Assembly (NCBI GenBank): GCA_017482485.1
Contig: JAFUMV010000053.1
Span: forward strand, 1 to 64,000
Reading direction: 5' to 3'
Source: Lachnospiraceae bacterium
Lineage (GTDB): Bacteria; Bacillota; Clostridia; Lachnospirales; Lachnospiraceae
Length of the DNA stretch: 64,000 nucleotides
In this document: one piece after another, positions 33,763 to 43,005 of the stretch
Numbering within the stretch: position 1 is the first letter of the stretch
Layout of the letters: every line of letters begins with the position of its first letter
Position numbers and translations under genes: made by a program
Notes under the pieces: model-generated
What the model was told of the DNA's origin: nothing
Seen by the model: the letters and a program-made list of their open reading frames with translations, nothing else
Databases searched by the model: none

Positions 33763-34593
33763 ATGAATCAAACCTCTTATATCCTTCAAAATCAGTTTTG
33801 TGAGCTGTCCGTCAGTCTTGAACGGGCAAATCTGCTCAAATGTGATAAAGACTGGAAAGGTTATAACACGGTTCCTCCCTTCAGCAGCATCGGGCTGATT
33901 CTGGAAGGAACAGGTACAATCATAGTCAATGGTATGGAAATAAATCCGGTTCAGGGCCAGCTTTATCTGCTTCCCGCCAAAACCACGCAAACCTTTTTCA
34001 ATGATGGCTCACATCCTTATGTAAAATACTATTGTCATTTTAATGTCAGCAGTCACCAGACAGAACTCTTTGACCTGTTTCATTTGCCCTTATGTGTGGA
34101 CGCCAAAGCACCCGAAACCGCTGCGGCATTATTCGAAAAGATGATTCAGATCTCCAAAGGTTCCGATCTGACCGCTTTCATCCGGACAAAACAATGCTTG
34201 CTGGATCTTCTCTCCTATTATCTGGAATGCTGCCCGGATAACAGCATTTCTCCGTCAGAAAACGCATTTGACTCGTCCATCGGTAAAGCGATATCCTACG
34301 CAGAAAAAAATCTGCACAGTTCTGTTTCCGTTCACAAAATGGCGGAAATTGCAGGTTATCATCCCAGTCATTTTGCAAAGGTATTCCAGAAAAGGCTGGG
34401 CATCACGCCTGCCCAGTTTCTGATTCAGAAAAAGGCGGAATATGCCATTGAACAACTGACCACAACCAGGCGCCCCATTTCTGATATCGCCGAATCTCTG
34501 GGTTTTTCCAGCCAGTTTTATTTCAGTAATTTTTTTAAAAAACAAACCGGCATGACTCCATCCGAATATCGTCATGTTTATTTCAGAAACTGA
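33763..34593 (+). CDS. AraC family transcriptional regulator
   Basis: 276 residues. The N-terminal cupin-like sugar-sensing part is at ~1-150 (GLILEGTGTIIVNGMEINPVQGQLYLLP). The C-terminal double HTH lies at ~175-275: VHKMAEIAGYHPSHFAKVFQ is the first, and PISDIAESLGFSSQFYFSNFFKK with TPSEYR the second. The ATG at 33763 has AAGGAGG 5 nt upstream. Divergent from the methyltransferase/GH38 genes and upstream of a glycosidase, so it probably activates this carbohydrate locus in response to a sugar. Confidence 0.9.
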   Translation: MNQTSYILQNQFCELSVSLERANLLKCDKDWKGYNTVPPFSSIGLILEGTGTIIVNGMEINPVQGQLYLLPAKTTQTFFNDGSHPYVKYYCHFNVSSHQTELFDLFHLPLCVDAKAPETAAALFEKMIQISKGSDLTAFIRTKQCLLDLLSYYLECCPDNSISPSENAFDSSIGKAISYAEKNLHSSVSVHKMAEIAGYHPSHFAKVFQKRLGITPAQFLIQKKAEYAIEQLTTTRRPISDIAESLGFSSQFYFSNFFKKQTGMTPSEYRHVYFRN

Positions 34594-34698
34594 AAACGGA
34601 CTGCTTTCGATTCCACCCTTGCCTGCCTTTATGCCCGCTTTCATGACAGTTTCTGTATATATTTCTCTTTGTAATCCAAGATAAAAAGGAGTGACGAA

Positions 34699-36650
34699 AT
34701 GAATCCCATAGAAAAAGTAGAAAAGTATGAAGGCATTTTTACAGATTTTCCCCAAAGGATGCCCACCGCCGGCGTGCCGGATGGCCCGCTTTTTGGCAAC
34801 GGCGATCTGGGGATCGCCGCCGGAGGCAGCGGTGATGCGCTGACATTGTGGCTCTCCAAAAACGATTTCTGGTACGCAACCTACCGCCATCAGGGCAGAG
34901 ACTGCATCAACGGCTGCAAAGGGCTCGGCACCTTAAAGCTCTGCTCACCGGCTTTGAAAGATGCTGCTTTTCTTGCAAAACAGAAAATGGCTTCTGCGGA
35001 TGTGGAAATCGATCTTGAGAATGCGGAATGTCATCTGCATGTGACCGGGTATGCCCCCTATCAGCAAAGCCTGATTATTTTAAAAGTCCAATCCCAAAAA
35101 GGAAATATCCCGCTGCGCATTTCGCTCTCTCCTCTTGCGGATGAGGATGCGGATTATTCTCAGAAAACTATAGGCAACCGCATTTATATGACCAAGGATT
35201 ACCTCCTGGATGCGGAATGGGAAACCAAAGCTGCAGCCGTCTGCCGCATCATGGACTGGAAACGGACAGAGCAGCTTTTGTGTGAAGGAGAGCAGATCAC
35301 AATTGCAGTCGCCGTATATACCAATCATGACACACCGGAATATCAGTCCGCTGCAGAATCTGCGGTTGCCGGGCTTTCACCCAAATTGCTGGAGGATTAC
35401 CGCAGGCAGCATCTTGACTGGTGGCAAGCTTTCTGGAATACCTCCGGCATTTCCATTCCCGGCGAACCGGAAATCGAGGCATTCTGGTACGCATCCCATT
35501 ATCTGATGGCCTGCTGCAGCAAGGGCGGCAAATTTGCGCCCGGGCTCTTTGGCAACTGGATCACCACAAACAGGCCCAATTGGAACGGTGATTATCATCT
35601 GAATTATAATTACCAGGCGCCCTGGTGGGCGGTGTACTCTTCCAATAAGGTCAGCCTGTCCGACCCTTACGACCAGCCGCTTTTGGACTACATCCCCCAG
35701 GCGAGAAAAAATGCCCGGACACAACTGAACTGCCGCGGCATTTTTTCCAAAGTCGGGATCGGTCCAAAGGGTCTGGAGAGCAGCCGCATGTTCCATAAAG
35801 ACGGCACAGAAGATGAGACCCTGCCCTACTGGGGCCAGAAATCCAACGCGGCCTATGCGGCGGTCAATATTCTCATGCGTTTTTACAGCACCTGGGACGC
35901 AGCGTATGCACAAAAATATGCACTGCCCTATCTTCTGGAAGTCGCCGACTTCTGGGAAGATTATTTGCGGTTCGAAGACGGCCGATATGTGATTTATCAG
36001 GATTGTATTCATGAAAACGGATCGGATCGCCCGGAGGATTTCAATCCGATTTTAACGCTGGGACTTCTGCGGATCGTGTTCCGCGGTCTTTTGGATATCA
36101 CCGATTATCTGAATGTCCAAAAGAAACGGCAGGACAAATGGGCGCATATTCTCACGCATCTTTCCGCCTTCCCCACCCAGACAAGAGAGGGAAAAACGGT
36201 GTTCAGATACACGGAACGGGGCATGGACTGGTGTGACGGCAACAGCCTTGGAATCCAGCACATTTACCCCTGCGGAGCCATCGGTCTGTCTTCCGATGAA
36301 GCGCTTTTGAACACCGCAAAGAATACCATCGCCGTCATGAACCGCTGGGCGGATTATAACGCTTTCCCCACCTTCTTCACCGCGGCTGCCAGAGTCGGTT
36401 ATGATCCGAAGATCATCATTGAAAAATTCAAAGAGCAGTTTTTAAATCACTCCTTCCCGAATTTCTTCATCTATTATGGCGGAGGCGGAATCGAATGCTG
36501 CAGCACGGTTCCGGGCTGTATCAATGAAATGCTGTTCCAGAGCCACGAAGAAATTCTTCGCTTCTTCCCAACCTGGGAGAAGGAAAAGGACGCTGCATTC
36601 TATGGAAGGCTGTCAGGAAATGGGCGGCCTTTTTATGACACCGGAATTTC
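34699..36650 (+). pseudogene. glycoside hydrolase (GH95/GH65-like), C-terminus lost
   Basis: About 650 codons of an (alpha/alpha)6-barrel glycosidase: DGPLFGNGDLGIAAGG near the start (LGNGxxG), FGNWITTNRPNWNGDYHLNYN (~290-310) with the typical WNGDYHxNxN motif, and GGGGIECCSTVPGCINEML near the end. Homology stops at about codon 638 (KDAAFYG). The usual beta-sheet terminal part is absent, and the frame instead runs on antisense through the next gene to a stop at 37635 (978 codons in all). GGAG precedes the ATG. Product may be made but is abnormal; treated as a broken gene. Confidence 0.7.
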
Positions 36651-38106
36651 ATTCTTCCATTTCCAGAATTTTTTTATTATAAAATTCCGATTTTTTCTGC
36701 AATTCCTCGTCCAGCGCATCGTAGCCATACTTTTCTGTCAGCGTTTCTCTGTTGGAAAACAGATTCGTTCCAAGGCCGAGCCTGTCGCCTTCAATCTCCA
36801 CGCCCAAAGCCGCCAGCGTGGTGGGGAACATGTCAAAAGTAGCAAACTGTCGATTTTTCTCTCTTGCCGGGGTTACCGGAGCATTGATAATACAGTTATA
36901 AACTGTGCGGACGTAGTTTTCATCCATTTCGTCCAGAAAAGCAGCATCCATTGTCAGATGGTCACCGCTTATTACGATTGTCGTGTTTTCATAAAAAGGC
37001 TGCTTCTGAATCCATTTTACGAACTCATACACCTGTTTGGAAGAACAGTACAATACATTCGCATACTGTTCCTCATAAGTATTGCCGCACCGCAAGCATC
37101 GGTATCCGTCCGGGAAATGGGTATCCACAGTAAGCATGGTGAAATTGAAGGGTTCTTTTTCACCTGCCAGACGAGTCAGTTCTTCTTTTGCAAAAGTAAA
37201 AAGCTTCTCATCCTCAAATCCCCACCACACCATATAATCTTGCGGCAGACGTCCCTCTTCTTTCAGAGAATTGATATCCACAATCTCATAATTTCCATGC
37301 TGGGTAAAATACGCTTCTCTGCCATGGAATTTCGCATCAGACCCCACCAGCAGCGTCTGATTGTAGCCCTGTTTTTCCAGAATTTCTCCAATGGAAACGG
37401 CTCCCGGCAAAAAATCATCTCCGGCACCATAGGCATCCTCATCGGCCGCCATCTCCATTTTGACGGGTACACCGCAGGTCTGTGCGGCCATCGCCGCAGC
37501 CGTCCATGTGGTGCCGGAAAAGGAAAGTGCTCCTCCCATGCCCTCTGTATTGGAAAAACTTACATTTTTCTGTGCAAGCATGGTCAGTTCCGGAATATAA
37601 TCCGCTGTAATCGGAGTCCCCGCTTTGGTGTCTGAAAAGGTATTTTCCATGGACTCTAAAAAAATATAAATCAGATTTCGCTTTTCTTTCGGGAAGTGCA
37701 GCTTAGCCTGTTTTGGATCCACATAGTTATCTTCAATAAAATCCGATTCTGTCGATATATTTTCCACATAGGCAAGCACATCCAGCTGTGCTCCAAAAAG
37801 TGTGACAGAACATACCAGCATCGCCAGAGCCAAAGCCAATGCCCGCTTTCTGAAAAATTTGCAGACCCGCCCAGCAAAAACCTCGACTGCGGTGGCAACA
37901 ATCCCAAACAGACCGACTCTCACGGCAGCGCTGGATGCAAGATCCTTATGTACTCCTTCCGATGATGTTTTTAACTGGAAAACCATCTGATCCAGATATA
38001 CCTGATCATATTTGCTCAACAGCCACAGGGTAAGAAAAAACAACAGATTTCCCAACAGCAATATGACCAGTGCCGCAACCGGTCTTTTATAGGTATTTTT
38101 TTTCAT
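36649..38106 (-). CDS. LTA synthase/sulfatase family membrane protein
   Basis: About 485 residues. Two or three TM helices lie in the first ~110 (PVAALVILLLGNLLFFLTLW; a second at ~60; ALALALAMLVCSVTLFGAQL). The extracellular alkaline-phosphatase-like domain has metal-site elements IFLESMENTFSD, FSGTTWTAAAMAAQTCG with the candidate nucleophile Thr, LVGSDAKFHG, DTHFPDGY and ISGDHLTM. Probably a phosphoglycerol or related transferase of the envelope. The start at 38106 is chosen because the TM follows directly; GGAG lies 11 nt upstream. Its 3' end lies on the break point of the truncated glycosidase. Confidence 0.88.
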   Translation of the reverse strand: MKKNTYKRPVAALVILLLGNLLFFLTLWLLSKYDQVYLDQMVFQLKTSSEGVHKDLASSAAVRVGLFGIVATAVEVFAGRVCKFFRKRALALALAMLVCSVTLFGAQLDVLAYVENISTESDFIEDNYVDPKQAKLHFPKEKRNLIYIFLESMENTFSDTKAGTPITADYIPELTMLAQKNVSFSNTEGMGGALSFSGTTWTAAAMAAQTCGVPVKMEMAADEDAYGAGDDFLPGAVSIGEILEKQGYNQTLLVGSDAKFHGREAYFTQHGNYEIVDINSLKEEGRLPQDYMVWWGFEDEKLFTFAKEELTRLAGEKEPFNFTMLTVDTHFPDGYRCLRCGNTYEEQYANVLYCSSKQVYEFVKWIQKQPFYENTTIVISGDHLTMDAAFLDEMDENYVRTVYNCIINAPVTPAREKNRQFATFDMFPTTLAALGVEIEGDRLGLGTNLFSNRETLTEKYGYDALDEELQKKSEFYNKKILEMEE

Positions 38107-38230
38107 GAATTTGTTTTCTCCGTTTGTATCCTCGTTCCGATCATGTGATCGTCTGCACACCTCAGAACATAAAAATGCTAATTGGTGGGAGTGCAAAGTA
38201 CCATAACAAGATCGTCCATAAATATCTGGT

Positions 38231-38460
38231 ATGGGCGTATATAAATTTTCTTAGTCTCCGCACCCATTTCTATGGAATAATTTGCGTAAAATTCGACCCA
38301 AATGGGCGCAGAGACAAAAAATCTGCTCCTCCGCCCAATATATTCGGATTTTGAGGGCGTGGGGAGCAACTTTTCTGCGCTGCGCCCAAAGACATAATTT
38401 ATTGTGCTGAAATTACCGTTTTTTTGGGCGCCGAAAGCATTTTTTTCCTGCTGCGCCCAA
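38231..38460. repeat. four-hairpin intergenic element A (TGGGCG/CGCCCA arms)
   Basis: Four consecutive hairpins with related arms: ATGGGCG/CGCACCCAT (38231-38267), TGGGCG/CGCCCA (38303-38337), GGGCG/CGCCC (38355-38387) and TTGGGCG/CGCCCAA (38424-38460, with inner AGCA/TGCT). Starts are 72, 52 and 69 nt apart. Loops and gaps are AT-rich and differ. No convincing gene lies in 38107-38509. The same layout with other arms occurs at 47310-47537. Confidence 0.7.
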
Positions 38461-38509
38461 TTTTGCAATATCCAGGGTTGAGAAAGAACCACGCAAGAGT
38501 CCCCTTTGT

Positions 38510-39001
38510 TTATTTCTTTCTCTCGTACTTCACAAACTGATAGGTCAGATCAAAATAATACTGCTCATCGCTGTCTGCTGTGATCTCCCATTCCGGTTCC
38601 TCATCCAGATTGGGAAAATAAGCATCTGCCTCATACGCGTGATCAATCTTTGTCACATGAGCCACATCACAGTAAGGAAGCATCTGCTCATATACACTGG
38701 TGCCGCCGATGATATAGATGTCATTGGTGTCATATTTTTTCAGTTCTTCCAACAGTTCCTCAATCGAATGTACTACAATGGCATCCTTTACCGTATATGT
38801 GGGATTATGCGTCAGAACGATGTTCGTTCTGTTTTTTAACGGCTGACCGTTTGGAAAGGTATCCATGGTTTTGCGGCCCAGCACGACCACTTTACCGGTA
38901 GTTTCCTGCCGAAACATCTTATGGTCTGCGGGAATGCGCACCAGCAGGTTTCCTTTATTTCCAATGGCCCAGTTTTCATCTACTGCCACAATTAAATTCA
39001 T
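38510..39001 (-). CDS. folA: dihydrofolate reductase
   Basis: Reduces dihydrofolate with NADPH, 163 residues. Motifs: MNLIVAVDENWAIGNKGNLLVRIPADHKMF, VVVLGRKTMDTF, NIVLTHNP, YIIGGTSVYEQMLPYCD, and VTKIDHAYEADAYFP. The ATG at 39001 has AAGGAGG 8 nt upstream. It follows thyA on the same strand, whose reaction produces its substrate; the usual folate pair. Confidence 0.96.
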   Translation of the reverse strand: MNLIVAVDENWAIGNKGNLLVRIPADHKMFRQETTGKVVVLGRKTMDTFPNGQPLKNRTNIVLTHNPTYTVKDAIVVHSIEELLEELKKYDTNDIYIIGGTSVYEQMLPYCDVAHVTKIDHAYEADAYFPNLDEEPEWEITADSDEQYYFDLTYQFVKYERKK

Positions 39002-39028
39002 TTGGGTTTCCTCCTTATATTTTGGCCG

Positions 39029-39149
39029 CCATGCCACCTCGATTTCGCTTCGCTGCATCTCGGTGACGGGCTGCGCCCTATCAGTCCGGGCATTCCCAGC
39101 TGATCGGATGCAAGCATCCGCTCAGACGGGTATGGCCGGACTGGCATGG
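39029..39149. repeat. nested palindromes between thyA and folA
   Basis: Three perfect stems nest inside one another: CCATGCCA/TGGCATGG (39029-39036/39142-39149), AGTCCGG/CCGGACT (39083-39089/39136-39142) and CGGATGC-AA-GCATCCG (39105-39120). A GC-rich stretch CGATTTCGCTTCGCTGCATC fills the left part. Could be a folded mRNA region or an interspersed palindromic repeat. Confidence 0.5.
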
Positions 39150-39161
39150 CTTGGCTGAATA

Positions 39162-40010
39162 TCATATGGCAATCGGTATATCTTTGATTTGTTCTCCTGT
39201 TATATAGTCCTCTACCCGGACATCATTTCTGGTGAACTGATAAAAATCATGAATCTCCGGATTGAGCCAGAACTTCGGTGCAGGATGCGGCTTTCGGGAA
39301 ATCAGTTCTTCAATGATCGGCACATGTTTATCATAAATATGTGCGTCCGCAATCACATGTACCAGTTCGCCCACTTCCATATCGCACACCTGTGCCAGCA
39401 TGTGAACGAGGACTGCATACTGCACCACGTTCCAGTTATTCGCTGCCAGCACATCCTGAGAGCGCTGATTCAGCACAGCATTCAGGGTCAGTTTGTCATG
39501 TCCCTTTTTCTGGGTCACATTGAATGTCATGCTGTAGGCGCAGGGATAGAGGTTCATCTCGTGCAGATCCTGGTGCACATAAATATTGGTCATAATGCGG
39601 CGCGAAAAAGGATTATTTTTCAGATCATAAATCACTCTGTCCACCTGATCAAACATGCCCTCTTTGTACTGGTGCTTCACTCCCAGCTGGTATCCGTAGG
39701 CTTTGCCGATGCTTCCGTTTTCATCCGCCCATTCGTCCCAGATATGGCTGTGGAGATCTTTGATATTATTGGACTTATGCTGCCAGATCCAGAGCATTTC
39801 ATCGGTTGCGCTCTTCAATGCGGTTCTGCGCAGAGTCAACAGCGGAAATTCCTCAGAGAGATCATAGCGATTTACCACACCGAATTTCTTGATCGTATAG
39901 GCAGGCGTTCCGTCCGGCCAGTGAGGACGAACCTTTTCTCCTTCCGTGCTCGTTCCATTTTCCAGAATATCCTTACACATATTAATAAATATGGTATCTG
40001 CCATGCTCAT
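39162..40010 (-). CDS. thyA: thymidylate synthase
   Basis: Makes dTMP from dUMP with methylene-tetrahydrofolate, 282 residues. Seen: FPLLTLRRTALKSATDEMLWIW, NPFSRRIMTNIYVHQDLHEMNLYPCAYS with the catalytic Cys, LNQRSQDVLAANNWNVVQYA, and HIYDKHVPIIEE. Starts at 40010 (or the ATG two codons later); the binding site is weak (GGATGG). Upstream of folA on one likely transcript. Confidence 0.96.
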   Translation of the reverse strand: MSMADTIFINMCKDILENGTSTEGEKVRPHWPDGTPAYTIKKFGVVNRYDLSEEFPLLTLRRTALKSATDEMLWIWQHKSNNIKDLHSHIWDEWADENGSIGKAYGYQLGVKHQYKEGMFDQVDRVIYDLKNNPFSRRIMTNIYVHQDLHEMNLYPCAYSMTFNVTQKKGHDKLTLNAVLNQRSQDVLAANNWNVVQYAVLVHMLAQVCDMEVGELVHVIADAHIYDKHVPIIEELISRKPHPAPKFWLNPEIHDFYQFTRNDVRVEDYITGEQIKDIPIAI

Positions 40011-40093
40011 GTCTGTTTTCCATCCTTCTTCTTTTGTTATGTATTATAACCGGCTGATGTCTTTCAAAATCATACCGCATCAGCTGCACTTTA

Positions 40094-41695
40094 TCAATTC
40101 CATTTATCACAGAGGGAATTAATCTGATCCGCAAATTTCGCAAGATCCTTGTTCGCCATGCCTTCACTGCGTTTGATAATCGCAAGCAGTCTCTGCCCTG
40201 CAGCCACCAGACGGGCATAAACTCCACTGGGCGTCTGTTCTTTTGTCTTCTTTTTCACAAGAACAGGCAAAGCCTCATATTCAAAGCAGTTGTTTGCCAG
40301 ATCAAATCGGGTGCCGCTGTAAGGGGCATAGGTTGTATAGCCGTATTCGTCATGCAGGCAGTTTGCGAAAGATACTGTTACGGAATCCTCGCCGTGCACG
40401 ATAAATACCCGGTCCGGCTTTTTTTCAAAATTCTGAATCCAGTTGATCAGGCCGTTCTTATCCGCATGTCCGGACATGCCCGAAAGGGTGCGGATCTGCG
40501 CGCGCACATCCACCGTTTCTCCAAACAGCTTCATCTCGGTCACACCATCCAGCAGCATGCGCCCCGGTGTGCCCACAGACTGATAGCCTACAAACAGAAT
40601 CGTACACTCCGGCCGCCACAGGTTATGTTTCAAATGATGCCGCACACGGCCCGCATCACACATGCCGGAGGCGGAAATAATCACCTTCGGCGTTTCGTCC
40701 ATATTGATGAATTTTGATTCATCGCTGGTGATGGACAGACGCAGTCCCGGGAATGAAATGGGGTTAATTCCGGCCTTTACCAGGGACAGCGCTTCCTCGT
40801 CAAAACAGCTTCCCACATTACGGTTAAAAATGCCTGTTGCCTCCACCGCCAGCGGACTGTCCACATAAACCGGAAAATTATCATGATTTTTCACCAGCCC
40901 CTGCCCTTTGATGGCACGGATAAAATAAAGCATTTCCTGGGTTCTGCCCACCGCAAAAGAAGGAATCACCACATTGCCGCCTTTATCCAGCGTCTCCTGA
41001 ATGATCTGTGCCAGTTCTCCAATATAGTCCGGCCGCTCAGCAGAATGCAGCCGATCACCGTAGGTGGACTCCATGATAACATAATCCGCTTCTTTTGTCA
41101 TCTGTGGATCCCGAAGCAGCGGCTGATCCATATTTCCGATATCCCCTGAAAAGACCAGTTTCTTCTCTATATTCTCCTCTCTGGCCCATACCTCAATACT
41201 GGCAGAGCCCAGCAGATGACCGATATCCGTAAACCGGATTCTGATATTCTCATTTATTTCTATGATCCTGTCATAAGCACAGGGCACGATACTTCTGATC
41301 GTTTCCTCTGCATCTTCCATCGTATAAATAGGCACATGCGGTTCTATCCCGGAATGCCTCTTGGCCTTGCGGTTCTTCCACTCAGCCTCCTGCATCTGAA
41401 TGTGAGCACAGTCGCGCAGCATGATACTGCACAGGTCCGCCGTGGCTTCCGTGGCATAAATCTTTCCCCGAAATCCCTTCGCATACAAAAGCGGAAGCAT
41501 ACCGGAATGGTCCACATGAGCATGTGTCAAAAGCACATAATCAATCATGGCCTCTTCCACCGGCAGTTCACAGTTTTCGAATGTGTTCGTCCCCTGCTCC
41601 ATACCGCAGTCCACTAAAATATGGTTTTCTCCAATCTGCATATAATGACAGCTGCCTGTCACCTCATGCGCCGCACCAATAAACTGTAACCTCAT
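40094..41695 (-). CDS. MBL-fold RNA-processing-type metallo-hydrolase (beta-CASP)
   Basis: 533 residues. Metallo-beta-lactamase motif THAHVDHSG, upstream VDCGMEQG, further ligand IMESTYGDR, beta-CASP elements VVIPSFAVGRTQEML and SPLAVEATGIF, then ISASGMCDAGRVRHHLKHNL and the RMMBL ending MSGHADKNGLINWI with FIVHGEDS. This is the CPSF-like nuclease group. A C-terminal helical tail of ~60 residues is extra. The ATG at 41695 has GGAGG 6 nt upstream. Exact substrate unknown. Confidence 0.9.
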   Translation of the reverse strand: MRLQFIGAAHEVTGSCHYMQIGENHILVDCGMEQGTNTFENCELPVEEAMIDYVLLTHAHVDHSGMLPLLYAKGFRGKIYATEATADLCSIMLRDCAHIQMQEAEWKNRKAKRHSGIEPHVPIYTMEDAEETIRSIVPCAYDRIIEINENIRIRFTDIGHLLGSASIEVWAREENIEKKLVFSGDIGNMDQPLLRDPQMTKEADYVIMESTYGDRLHSAERPDYIGELAQIIQETLDKGGNVVIPSFAVGRTQEMLYFIRAIKGQGLVKNHDNFPVYVDSPLAVEATGIFNRNVGSCFDEEALSLVKAGINPISFPGLRLSITSDESKFINMDETPKVIISASGMCDAGRVRHHLKHNLWRPECTILFVGYQSVGTPGRMLLDGVTEMKLFGETVDVRAQIRTLSGMSGHADKNGLINWIQNFEKKPDRVFIVHGEDSVTVSFANCLHDEYGYTTYAPYSGTRFDLANNCFEYEALPVLVKKKTKEQTPSGVYARLVAAGQRLLAIIKRSEGMANKDLAKFADQINSLCDKWN

Positions 41696-41878
41696 AAAAC
41701 TCCTCCATTCCGGACACAAAAATGCAATATCCACCGTAGTGCTGTTGTCTTAAACTGCCGGAAAAACACGGCTTTCATCTTACTATCAGTATACCATTCC
41801 ACCTGCGCAAAGTATAGTAAAGACTTTCTTAATTCCGCATCCTTTCCCCTCACTGCGGGGGGGATATGCAGCTTTTGC

Positions 41879-42997
41879 CTAGAAGTTTTCGATAAACTGA
41901 AAAACCTGATAGAGATACAGCACATCTGTGGGCTCATATTTCTGCACCAGCTCCACCACGTCCCCGCGATAATACCTTCTGTCCACCAAACGGATGGTTC
42001 CATAATCTCTGGTCAGAAAAGGCGCAAAGCAGTTTGCATAGGAATCCTTGATCAGAAGTATGGTTTTATCCTGCGGTCCATCTCCCTCAATTTCCACCAG
42101 GGGATAATTGCCGTCCAGAAAATACGAGTATGCATCTTTCGTTCTAAGGCGCCCGGAAAAATAGCAGGAATCCGCTTCCTTTCCTTCATATACAAATACC
42201 GTCCTGTGCAAAGTTTCGTCCTGTCTTTTAAAAATTTCTATAGTATCCTGCCTCACCGGCAGATTCACCTTCGCCTGAAGAGTCCCCCAGAAGGTATCGA
42301 GCACAGCGGTTTTTTCATAATCCTCCAGGGAAACCGCAGACAGTTGAAATTTTTCCGCAAACTCCTGATATCCGTAAAAAGCGCCGAGCGTGGTCCAGTG
42401 ATGATCGCTGCCATAATAAATCTCCTCATCCGCATGCAAAAGAAGTGCGCTGTCTGCATCCACCACGGTCATGCCCGCTTCTTCAGCCTGTTTCTCCACA
42501 TTCTCTATCCAGGAAAGCTGATCAAAATCCACAGAAAATGCCGGAAGCCTCTGCGTCTGCACCCCATCCGCTGCAGGCACCAGCATCAGTCCCACATGGC
42601 CCTCTGTCATCGCAAGTATCTCCTTCGCCTGCTGCAGCATGCGCCCTGCCTTTGCGTCCGCTTTCTTCGTATCCACTGATTCCGGTGCATTGCGCATGAT
42701 CAAGGTGTTATCCTTTGCAAAATAAACGCCGTTTACCTCTTTTTGTCCGCTCAGTTTCTGCACTGCTGTCTTTATAAAAATAAAAGCATTACGCCCCGGC
42801 ATCTGATCTGTCACATAAGCTTCATATTCCTCTGCAAAAGTGCCGTCCAGAAGTTTCTCCATGGAAAATTCCGGCTTTTGAGAAAGCTTTCTGTTTTCCT
42901 GCTCCGAAAACACCCTGTCCTGCGTAAAAATATCTGCAATACAGAACAGCCCGATCACGGCCGCTGTCAGAAGCGGCAATATCACATCCTTTTTCAT
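41879..42997 (-). CDS. DHHW family protein (AlgJ/AlgX-like)
   Basis: 372 residues with an N-terminal TM or signal (LPLLTAAVIGLFCIADIF) and an SGNH-like extracellular domain containing YGSDHHWTTLGAFYGY, the DHHW signature, and LLIKDSYANCFAPFL near the C-terminus with a catalytic-type Ser. In alginate-type systems such proteins work with an MBOAT to O-acetylate surface polymers. The ATG at 42997 has AGGAGG directly upstream and is 8 nt after the MBOAT stop. Confidence 0.9.
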   Translation of the reverse strand: MKKDVILPLLTAAVIGLFCIADIFTQDRVFSEQENRKLSQKPEFSMEKLLDGTFAEEYEAYVTDQMPGRNAFIFIKTAVQKLSGQKEVNGVYFAKDNTLIMRNAPESVDTKKADAKAGRMLQQAKEILAMTEGHVGLMLVPAADGVQTQRLPAFSVDFDQLSWIENVEKQAEEAGMTVVDADSALLLHADEEIYYGSDHHWTTLGAFYGYQEFAEKFQLSAVSLEDYEKTAVLDTFWGTLQAKVNLPVRQDTIEIFKRQDETLHRTVFVYEGKEADSCYFSGRLRTKDAYSYFLDGNYPLVEIEGDGPQDKTILLIKDSYANCFAPFLTRDYGTIRLVDRRYYRGDVVELVQKYEPTDVLYLYQVFQFIENF

Positions 42998-43005
42998 TCT
43001 CCCTC

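Noticed and set aside
38178..38492. 104-codon minus-strand frame across element A
   Set aside because: Its apparent peptide repeats only reflect the hairpin arms; no binding site; better explained as non-coding repeat.
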